Below are positions 55,512-64,000 of a stretch of DNA of 64,000 nucleotides, one piece after another; position 1 is the stretch's first letter; the number at the start of each line of letters is the position of its first letter. The stretch is from Phytophthora hibernalis (taxonomy: Eukaryota > Oomycota > Peronosporomycetes > Peronosporales > Peronosporaceae), in assembly GCA_012656075.1 (NCBI GenBank), contig JAAKBF010000030.1, positions 992,001-1,056,000 of the forward strand, in the 5' to 3' direction. Under the pieces are notes generated by a model that was given only the letters and a program-made list of their open reading frames with translations, made no database searches and was not told the DNA's origin. Both the position numbers and the translations under genes were made by a program.

Positions 55512-56234
55512 ATGCCCTTGCTAACATCAACGAATGAGTCTGTGAAGCCTTTCGACGTGGTTCCAGTGAAAGAGGGCGATGTCAGTGACAAGAAGGAGTG
55601 TATCAACACCTTCTGCCAGGACGGGTGGCTTGAAAAGGTGTTCGACCGCCAAGACGGTGCGAAGACGCGAGAGCCACAAAAGCACAAGCACAAGCACAAC
55701 TTCATCAAACGTGCACTGGAGAGTCTGACGCACCACCACAGCAGCAAAGAGAAGAACGATAAGGCTGACAACGACGAAAACAGCTACAAAGAGGAACTGC
55801 AGAAGTACATTGCGGAGTCGTCAGAAAACCTGCGCTACGATGACGAAGATGAACCGTTTGGGAGCTCGGACGAAGAAACTTCTGACGAGGACTCGGACCT
55901 TGTGTCGATCTCCCCACGGAACGCAGAAATCATCGACTTCTCCGAGTCGATTGTGTCGATCTCGTCCATCTCATCGGACAAGACGAACGAGTATGTGGCG
56001 CCGCCAGTAGAAGTTCCGCGCAGCTATCGAACTCAGGACCGTCATGGTGGTGTATTGGTGGCTGGAAACCGCGTGTTGTTTACCAACTGGGCATTCAAAC
56101 GCCAAATGCGGCACATGGGTCGTCTTGGCCCGCTTCCAGAGCGTGGAGAGATGACTACATGCAGCTATGAAATGCCTACTGAGGACGAGGAGGTGTCCGT
56201 TGGAATGTACTCTGGCACGATTGTCGAACTGTAG
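55512..56234 (+). CDS. Acidic protein with C-terminal RHGGV motif
   Basis: An uninterrupted 240-residue frame (MPLLTSTNESVKPFDVVPVK). The N-terminal third is polar. A His/Lys-rich stretch (KHKHKHNFIKRALESLTHHH) is followed by an acidic Ser-rich region (DDEDEPFGSSDEETSDEDSD), likely disordered and open to CK2-type phosphorylation. Near the end comes DRHGGVLVAGNRVLFTNWAF and then KRQMRHMGRLGPLPERGE. This block matches the protein at 5684-6172 in the spacing RHGGVxVxGxRVxFT...KR...PxP, so both belong to one family with a conserved C-terminal module and variable N-terminal parts. No enzyme motif or membrane span. Function unknown. Confidence 0.88.
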   Translation: MPLLTSTNESVKPFDVVPVKEGDVSDKKECINTFCQDGWLEKVFDRQDGAKTREPQKHKHKHNFIKRALESLTHHHSSKEKNDKADNDENSYKEELQKYIAESSENLRYDDEDEPFGSSDEETSDEDSDLVSISPRNAEIIDFSESIVSISSISSDKTNEYVAPPVEVPRSYRTQDRHGGVLVAGNRVLFTNWAFKRQMRHMGRLGPLPERGEMTTCSYEMPTEDEEVSVGMYSGTIVEL

Positions 56235-56543
56235 AGTGTGAGTTGGGCAGCATTAGCGTTAGTGTACATTTAGGAATTTATTAACATGAAGGGCCGACCG
56301 GAAGCCTAATCAAGAAATACATTTGAGATAAAACGCTCTCTAGATCCCAACCAGGGCGGAAAACTCGCTTGACAAGGTTCGCAGAAATTTTACCACCATG
56401 TTTTCTCGAGAAAAGAGTACATCAACAGGCAGCTTATTGACCCCGAAAGCAGCTTCAACGAGGAAAAACGCCGATCGCGGGGAACGAACAGGACGGTATC
56501 GAACATTAAACTAACCATGACTGCATTTACAATTACAAACATA
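56235..56543. other. Intergenic between convergent genes, no gene seen
   Basis: The RHGGV gene and the sixth hydrolase converge here. Nothing recognisable was found in the 309 bp. Confidence 0.55.
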
Positions 56544-57806
56544 CTAACTAGAACGGCTATCGTTTCGAGTCTCCAGCGGAAACCTCGCGCGAAGCCATTG
56601 TAAAAGGTGAGCGATGGCGACCTCTTTCTCAGTATCCTCGAAAACGAAGTGGAAACCACCATCAATTAGCTTGAATTCCTTGTCGATATTCCCCATTGCC
56701 GCAAAGAATTTGATAGCAGCCTGCTGATCCGACACTCCATCGTTCGATCCAGCAATAAAAGCATGGGGATTGCACAGAAAGCGCTACCGGACTGAAGCAC
56801 GCGCTTGTCGCTTTGAAGTCGCTTAATGGCACTCAGCGCCTCTGTGCCGCTTTTGACAGTCATCTTCTGCGTACAGGTCAGCGGGTCATTCTTGAACGCC
56901 TCCAGAAATTCTGGGTCTCGGCAAAACAGGTCATGATTCACAGCAGGCACGATGCGCGCCCTGGGGATAAATGTTGCTAGCGGGAGCAACGACTCAGCAT
57001 ACAAAAGCGGATTCCACGTCACCCCAATAGTTGGTGCTGCCCAAACACCGGCGTGGAATTTGTGTTTTGCAGTGAGAACAGTGTGGATGCCGACCAACGA
57101 TCCCAGCGATGATCCAGCGATAATTAGTGGTGGTTCGGGTAGAGCTACAAGGTTGCCGCTTTCGCCGTGGGGTGACGAGGGTAGTGGTGCTTCCGCCAGT
57201 ATCGAAGAGCGTCGGTGTAGACAGAGCGCTTGGCAAACGTGATGAAAGCGTTCGTGTCATCAACGAGGAATCGGAAGCTGTTGATGTGTGCGCGTGTCTT
57301 GTCCTGGTCGAGATCGCTCGCGCCGTGGTTCACCATGTCGTATGAGATAACACCAAAACCTTGTTTGCAGAGCGCTTTGTACAGTTCGATGTGTCGTCGA
57401 CAATGACTGCTGCTGCCGTGCACGTAGAGCACAACTGCACGTATGGGCATCTTCTCCGGCGGGAAGAGCGCGAAGTAAAATAACGATTGTCCTCGTCGAT
57501 TCTCGAACTTGCCTTCATACCGGCGAAATCGAAGAGGAATGTGCGTCGCTGACGAAAAGTATTGGTGCTTGATGTTGAGCTCGCAGGCGACGGTGTTTCC
57601 GATTCGGAAGCTGAACTCAGCTCCGTGATGTCCAACGCACTGTCGTCCATAAAGCGAATTGTCCTCTTGCGATTCGAGTTGGCGTCCTCTTTCACTGCAA
57701 TGTACGACGCCGTGGGTAGTTGGATCCGCCTTGACATTTGAGAGGAAGGGCGGGTCCTGCCGCGCAGGGAGTTCTTGACATTGGACTGACGGCGGCAATT
57801 TGACAT
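56544..57806 (-). CDS. Alpha/beta-hydrolase, long-form subgroup with altered motifs (copy 6)
   Basis: Start MSNCRRQSNVKNSLRGRTRP at 57806 (M-x-NCR as in copies 3 and 4). A Ser-rich tail of about 90 residues precedes LRFRRYEGKFENRRGQSLFY. The oxyanion-hole motif is VLYVHGSSSHCRRH where the paralogs have HGxGDH. The nucleophile elbow is IIAGSSLGSLVGIH (GSSLG instead of GTSFG). After a missing T near 56755 the acid region AGSNDGVSDQQAA is intact, and the His is in IDGGFHFVFEDTEKE. The Ser, Asp and His are all present, so it may be active on a different substrate. Other slips are near 57570 and 57160. About 420 residues, ending at the usual family C-terminus. Confidence 0.86.
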
Positions 57807-58522
57807 GCTTTTTCAAGATTGAAGCCGTGGAGGCCTTGAGTCAACAGGGTGTCCGTTAGTTTTGCAAGTGGTGCAAACTGTGACCGGTGGATAGAGGAGA
57901 TGCAGGACAAAACACAAAACACGGTTCCATCCGAGAATCTTTACAGCTTGCGGGGTGCAGACAGGAATTGCACCGATAGAGCGTCTGTGGTTCTGTAGAG
58001 GCCTTTTCTTTCGGGCGGTGAGGCAAGCACATCTGAAGATGAGTGGGCATCACGCAAGTTGTTTATAGCATCGATGGGGTTCATGATCATGAGTCGTTCA
58101 TCGCTGCCTCTGTGAAGGCTCCGAGGTGTGAACATGTCTGCATGGTGCTGGAAACGAAGGTTTCCTCTTGTTGAAATCGATCATACGGCATGATTCATGC
58201 CTGCAAAGTCAGAGTGGACATCAGTTGAGTTCTATTTTCCATCTGCGCGCTTTCCTCCCCATCCGTTCCCCGAGAAAGCTTTGGCTGGTCAGTCACCAGC
58301 AGGATAACGATCCGCGACGAATGCTCAGAGGTCCATTCAGCATGGACGGACAGTGAATTCCAGCATGAACTCCTGAATACACTTGCACGTTGATTGTTTC
58401 CCCATCACTTCCCTACTCTAACTCCTGACAAACCACCATGACACCGGTATCCATTCGGTACGCAATTGCGGAGCGCAAATAATACATGTCACTAACAGGA
58501 GGTAAAAACACTGTTCACCGCA
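57807..58522. other. Intergenic between divergent genes, no gene seen
   Basis: Short open frames on both strands only. The upstream regions of the sixth hydrolase and the methyltransferase both fall here; no convincing initiator was found for either. Confidence 0.5.
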
Positions 58523-59603
58523 ATGACCAATATTATTGAACAATATGGCTGGACCATCGGCTTCCTCACTGCCGCCAGTGGCCGACGTCGAGGACGCATC
58601 CGTGTCTTTAGTTCTGCCTCGTTCCAGACGAAGCTGTTCAAGCGTCGACTGGAAGGAGCTGCGGGGATCGCTACCGAAGTGCAGCGCGCGCTGGACGCGT
58701 CCAGCCAAATCGAACCCCATGAGGAATATGAGTGAGTATTACCTCCGAACCGTCATACTTTACCATTATCACGAATGGCCTCACTGTATTATTGTCTTAA
58801 TGGGTCGACAGGAGCGTGTTTGCTATGTGGCAAGCAGAATTGGGGGACGCGCCTAATCGATTCGACGGAGAAGGAGAAAAATAGAGGAAGCAGCAGAAAT
58901 TGAGACCAGTGAAGACACTCCGAAGACTCAGGAGCTCACGTGGTATACCAGCGCCCACGACTACTGGGACGACGAAGTCAATTGTCCCTTGACGGACAAC
59001 GGAGTGTTGGGAGGTTTCGCTCATGTTTCAGGCGTCGATGTCCGTGAGTCCAAAAGATTCCTCAAACATGTTCGAGACACAGTCAGACCCGAGTGGGTCT
59101 GCCATGCTGCAGCGGACTGTGGCGCTGGAATTGGCCGAGTGAGCAAACTGTTACTACTGACGATGTTCGATCATGTCGATTTGGTGGAACAGAGTCCAAG
59201 ACTTCTGCGTGGGGTGCCGCAGTATCTTGGAGCTGATGAGACGCTGCGTGCACGAGTGAGAGATCTGTACTGCATGGGGCTGCAGGACTTCGAGCCGAAA
59301 CCTGCGAGCTACGACCTCATCTGGATGCAGTGGGTGCTGGTTCATCTCACAGACGTGGACCTTGTACGGTACTTGAAGCGGTGCAAAACAGCACTCACGC
59401 CAAACGGATTCATCGTTATCAAGGAAAACATTTTTCAGACTGCGGAACCGTACGATTTGGACCGCCTAGACAGCAGCATCACGCGCTCAGCGGTTTACTA
59501 CAAGAGCATCTTCGAGCAGGCGGGGCTCACGCTGCTGGCTGAACGCAGGCAACGTCATTTCCCGGAAGAACTCTACCCAGTCAAAATGTACGCGCTCGCG
59601 TAG
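58523..59603 (+). CDS. Protein N-terminal (alpha-N) methyltransferase, NTMT1 type
   Basis: Two exons fit: 58523-58731 and 58812-59603, with an 80-nt GTGAGT...ACAG intron. Exon 2 opens SVFAMWQAELGDAPNRFDGE; one A missing at 58877-58881 joins it to ELTWYTSAHDYWDDEVNCPL, the characteristic entry of this family. Then come GVLGGFAHVSGVDVRES, the SAM-binding DCGAGIGRVSK, and DLIWMQWVLVHLTDVDLVRY with GFIVIKENIF. The enzyme family methylates the free alpha-amino group of proteins starting X-Pro-Lys after Met removal. Length is about 333 residues, some 100 more than human NTMT1, because of an N-terminal extension that I cannot assign. Probably cytosolic or nuclear. Confidence 0.88.
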
Positions 59604-59642
59604 AATTGCACAGTAGACTTCGATCATTACGAACAATTCTAT

Positions 59643-62600
59643 CTAAGCCTTCAGCTCCGTCACCACCTTCTCAAGCTGCTTCCGGTCTGAAACGTACACG
59701 ATGCCGTTGCCCTTCGCCTTTTTCGCCTTGTTCGCCTTGCCGCGAAGTCGCTCCGACGGCACGAGCGCCAACTTAGTTGCCTTGTCACCATCAGTTTTCT
59801 CTGCGATTGACACTAGCTTAGACAAGAACGGCCGCAGCTCGCGAGACAGCTCTAGCGTGCTGCGGCAACCCACCACATACAGTCCAAGCCGAGCGCGGGA
59901 GAACGCCGAAGACGCACGACGTACGTCACGGAGTGCCCACCGCAGTTCCACTGCGAACTGTGGATAGCAGTACAAAGTCGTTCTGCTGGCCCAGGAAGCG
60001 ATCCACGGTCGATACCTTGCAGGCCTTGGCTCCTTTAGGTGTGTCGGCGTGCAGCAGTCGTTGCAGAAGCTCTTTCTGAGCGTTGTACGGGGTCAGGATT
60101 GTCACTTGTTCAGCTCGGTAGCCAACACCGATCATGTAGTGGAACAGTGCAACGATGAATTGGGCCTCCTCCTCGTTTTCGAAGGAAAAAGGTTTTGGCT
60201 GATGCTCTTTGGACCCTGAAAGATCAATGAGTTGCGCCACATGTGCAAATCCGACATTGCCCGTCTGGTACTCTGGTGCTGATTCCACGCGAGGCAGGTC
60301 ACTCAACGCAATTTTGTCTCCAGATGCTGAAATGCCATCGTAACGCCACCGATAGATGTCTGCCAACTCTGTCCGACTGCGTCCCTGGTGGTCGAGTACA
60401 ATATGAGGAGCACCAAGGCGCAACAGGCGTGTAAACAGACTCTGGTCGAAGTGCGCGTAATTCTTCAACGCGAGGGACTTTACCACGGGTGGCAACAGCT
60501 TTGCATCTCCCATGAGCACGACACGCTTAATAGCTGAGGACGTCTTGCTCCCGCTTCGTGAATGCCCCGTTTCCTTGGAGCACACCAACAAAAGTGGCAC
60601 AAGGCTGTCAAGCTCACTCACCTGTGCAGCTTCCTCCATAATTAAGCTCCCAAACGTGAGTCCAAGATCTGTGAGTTTCTGGTGGATTAGAGCTGCATGT
60701 GTGCACGTCATGGCTACAATGCGTGCATGGTGGATAAGGTACATGTCGCCACGCTGACGTGGGGTCTGAAGCAGCTCAAAGGGCTGGAGGCGCCGTAGCT
60801 CTGCGAAATACGACTCGATATCTGCAGCAAACTGGCGAAGAGTTTCAATCTTGTCAGGTACCGATTCCTTTCGCATCACGTAAAACTCCGCGAGTGCCGT
60901 AACCATCCCATCCTTTGATGGCAGCTCTGTCGCCTCACGAGTTACATCGAGGAATGCCTTCATGTGGAACTGGTAGAAGATAAGAGCATTCTCGCATGAG
61001 TACGACGCTGAACCGCCAGCAAGTCCTGAATACAGCGCAGCATCGCGTTTGATCAACCACTGCGCCATTTGCTCCACTTCGGTTAGCAACGCGGTTCTTC
61101 GCTCCAGCAGGAACGCTACACGTCCATTGCGACTGAAATCGGCATCGAAAGCCCCTTCGTTATTGTTCATGGCGCATTCGTTCGCAGACTGCGATTGACC
61201 CATCCGGACAATTTCAGCCTCGTGGATGACGTGCTGTTCTAGAATCTTTGCGAAAAAGTCGTTGAGTGCTTGGTTTGAGTGAGCTACGATCAACAGTTTT
61301 TCACGTGCTGGAGTCGTACGATACAGGTTCAGCACGAGCTGCACTGCAACGTCAGTCTTTCCCGTACCAGGTGGCCCAACAACCAGTGTGAGACCGTCGC
61401 ACATGCCTGTTCGCACCGCAGCCACTTGCGCCTTGGTGAAACGAACTGGAGGATTCATGCTTGGAGGTGCACCAGATTTCTGCTTAGCGTACGCCTGAAT
61501 AATGCTCGTTCCTTCGCGCATATCCTCGACATACGTAAACGGCGCCACTGCATCCTTTGCATTAAGCTCCTGCGTTTCATCCTCGGCATTCACAAGCTTA
61601 TCAGCGCCTCCAGCTTCTACTGCATGCTCGCCGTCCAGCAGCAGTTCACCCATAGGTACTACCACTTGCTTGTCTGCTCTGCTCTTGTAGATTGACTTGT
61701 ACAGCGCCGCAGCAGGGTCACCGTATCCCAAGAAGAGGTCATGCAGCCACCCTGGTAGCAGATCTTCCTTGTTGGTATCGTGCCACGTCCCCGCAATCGT
61801 GTCCAATACAGTCTTGAAATTGTTTTCATGCGGCTTCCGTCGTACCAACACATTAACTTGCTCATATGCCTCCAGATGACCGGCTTCAAGGTCAGTTTTG
61901 TACTGCGCACCATCCAACGCTAACTTGAATACTCGTTTGCTACCCTTGCCGACAGGGTTTTCGTCATCAATGGCATTTCCTGCGGCATCTGTAACGTCAA
62001 TGATCTCGGCTGCACGCGTATAATGTACGCCAAAACTTTCAGGAAACGATCCGTATCATTGGACTGCTTTTGAAAGCCCATCATTTCAGCGCCTTCATCG
62101 GCCGTAGCTCGAACTGTCACAAGGAACACCACCTCCTTAGGCTGATAACAGTCGAAATGTTTGCGGTCGTGGCCACCCGAAAGCTCTACCTCAAGATGTG
62201 CGACAACAGACGCTGGGGCAGTTCGTCCTAGCGCTGGTTTGCCCACTTTGACAATCTGGAGCGCGCCAGATAACGGGACAGCTGTGCGCGAAAAACCGCG
62301 GAAAATCGTATCGTTTCCACTTGATGAACGCAAAGCACGAACAGCGTCGAGCTGTTTGATGGCAGCCTCAAGGTCAGTGCGGATATCTTGAGCCGCTTCC
62401 AAACGAAGTAGGTCATAATTCCGTTGTAGATAGTCGGCCACATTCAAAAACTGCAGACCTAATTTGCGTACAGGCAGCAACGGGAACAAATTGGCATCAT
62501 CAGCTCCGTAGATATTCTCCGTAGTCTCGTTGCCATCTGATGCTTCAGATTTTTGCGGGGGCACCTCCTTGCGGTCTAGCATGCCATTCCAAATGTCCAA

Positions 62601-64000
62601 TTCGGTTGGGAACACCGATGCGTTTGACAAAAGCCCATCATTTTCGTTGCTGATAGCAAACGAGTATTCCTCCTTAAGGAATTCAACCAATTCGGCGTCA
62701 GAGGTTGAGTCAGCTTCAGCCTGGTCAGCGAGTACACCAATTGCAACAGCTAACGCTGTGAGTCGCTCCCGATCGGCAATCACAACAGGATTTAGCATTT
62801 CTGTGAAACTGGAGGCATCCGCGATATGTCCGCAAGGAGCAATGGCAAGTTCTTCCACTCTCGAGTTCCTAAACGACTGGAAAGCACACTGTTGCAAAGC
62901 TTGAATGTGACGCGAAAGGTGCTCACGGTACTCCCGCGGAGAGAGCGACGTACCCGTGTGAGCATCGATGGGGAAACGCATGGACGCATCTAGCAGCGCT
63001 AACTGTTTACGAAGTGCCTCGCGGTCATTAGAATTCTGCCACTGCAGTGCATGCTGCAGCAACGGACTGTTCTGGAGCACGGTTCGCACATGACGCCGCC
63101 GCAACACAGTCAGCAGAAAGCGCCGCGTTGGGAGTTGACCCAAGAGATCAATCAGCAGGGCCAGGAACAGCGCCACAAACCGAAGTCGCTGTGCACACTC
63201 GTGCTTCGGCACGTTTCCATCCACCGGGGTCTTCACATTCTCAAGAAACGCGTCTAATCGCTGCACCAGCGCAGTTTGTTCCTGTCGCGGGGTCTCGGTC
63301 GCTGTCTCCAGCTTCCGCCTCTTGTTTTTCTTGCCACTTTTCTTTTCCTGGGAGCCGTCCGACATGATGCGGTTCCAGTGTCGCTCCAGCTTTGGGTACG
63401 TCTGGAACTCGACCGCTCGTTGGCTGGGCGACAGCGCCGTCCAGAGCGGCAGCGACGTGAGCTGCAGCACGGAGGACGCCACTTGCTGCACCTCGAGGCT
63501 CTGGAAGCAAGTGATGAGGAACTGGGTGAGCGCTGACTGCTCCTTGAGCGTCCACTTGACGTCGTCCTCCATCGACGAGTCCGCTTCCGCCAATATCGTC
63601 CACAAGTACGTCCAGAACGACGTCCAACCAGCATCCTCCTCCTTCAAAAATGTCCACACACCACTGGAGGACGAAGCGTCCCCCACTCGAGCACGGAAGC
63701 CCACGAGCATCAGCACAGAGACCAGCCAGGCCTTCTTCACGTGGTGGCGACAGTCGCGGACGGCGACAATAACATCCGCCAGCGGCCACAAAGCGTCCTC
63801 CAAGAAGCGCAGGGTGTCCAGCTCACAGAGACACTTCAAAGTGTCTACATCATTGCTCTCATCACCCAGAAAAGAGGCGTAAAGGACCGCCACAGTGTCC
63901 AGCGACTGAGTCACAATAGAAAATCAAGCAATTCACAAGGTTAGAGAGCCAAGATAAAGACGAATTGCACCTCATCACGTACCTCTTTCGACGGCGCTTG
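59643..64000 (-). CDS. AQR: Aquarius, intron-binding spliceosomal RNA helicase (5' end outside window)
   Basis: The N-terminal ~660 residues form the Aquarius-type helical and beta-barrel region (VEFQTYPKLERHWNRIMSD, LFPLLPVRKLGLQFLNVADY, RNYDLLRLEAAQDIRTDLEA). The SF1 helicase core follows: Walker A LTLVVGPPGTGKTDVAVQL near 61370, LIMEEAAQVSELDSL (motif II), QGRSRTELADIYRWRYD, STVDRFLGQQNDFVLLSTVR (motif V) and ASSAFSRARLGLYVVG (motif VI). Slips near 61919 (a missing T) and 59930 (one G too many) join the parts. A 77-nt intron (63906-63982) lies upstream, and the exon beyond it (APSKE) runs off the window. About 1,420 residues are visible against about 1,485 in human AQR. It acts in the spliceosome on the intron near the branch site. 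The gene overlaps no neighbour and ends 39 bp after the methyltransferase stop. Confidence 0.93.

Noticed and set aside
29979..57806. Biosynthetic cluster of hydrolases with the ABC transporter
   Set aside because: No synthase or tailoring enzyme is present, and the hydrolases look like local duplicates; linkage alone is not evidence of a pathway.

Overview
The window looks like nuclear DNA of an oomycete, most likely Phytophthora or a relative. Three things point there: short introns (58-86 nt, GTRNGT...YAG); core promoters of oomycete initiator type, the best being GCTCATTTCGCAATT at 5611-5625; and the gene mix of a large alpha/beta-hydrolase paralog family, an ABCC transporter, pogo, MULE and piggyBac transposons, and Aquarius. 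The genus is inference. No rRNA, tRNA, CRISPR array or prokaryotic operon was seen.

Layout. 1-1456: 5' part of an unrecognised minus-strand gene. 1853-3662: a complete but dead pogo-like transposon with perfect terminal repeats and TA duplications. 3.7-5.6 kb: gene-poor, with a perfect hairpin. 5684-6172: small basic protein with an RHGGV motif, shared with 55512-56234. 6908-8359: disordered protein with a 45-bp tandem repeat. 8369-29291: one giant gene with 13 recognisable introns, coding for roughly 6,700 residues: a very long helical region and a C-terminal multi-pass membrane domain. 29979-34797: three alpha/beta-hydrolase genes. 35019-41623: a MULE and a chromodomain-piggyBac transposase, each cut in two, whose 3' halves lie in the wrong place and orientation. 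One inversion of about 2.9 kb (36875-39768) explains both breaks. 41.6-45.1 kb: transposon debris, a Ulp1-like protease fragment and perfect palindromes. 45165-50462: two more hydrolases with long Ser/Arg-rich N-terminal tails. 50544-54572: ABCC-type transporter. 56544-57806: sixth hydrolase with altered active-site motifs. 58523-59603: protein N-terminal methyltransferase of NTMT1 type. 59643-64000: Aquarius spliceosomal helicase, cut at its 5' end by the window edge.

A technical point runs through the annotation. Almost every conserved gene is broken by single-base frame slips. Where I could check them, one base added to or removed from a short homopolymer restores the frame. I read these as sequence errors, not pseudogenes. 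In contrast, the four in-frame stops in the transposons are all of a kind that C-to-T transitions would produce, which suggests real decay.

Functionally, the six hydrolases share the lipase-like Ser-Asp-His layout and probably act on lipid esters (inference). The ABC transporter, methyltransferase and Aquarius have no evident pathway link to them.
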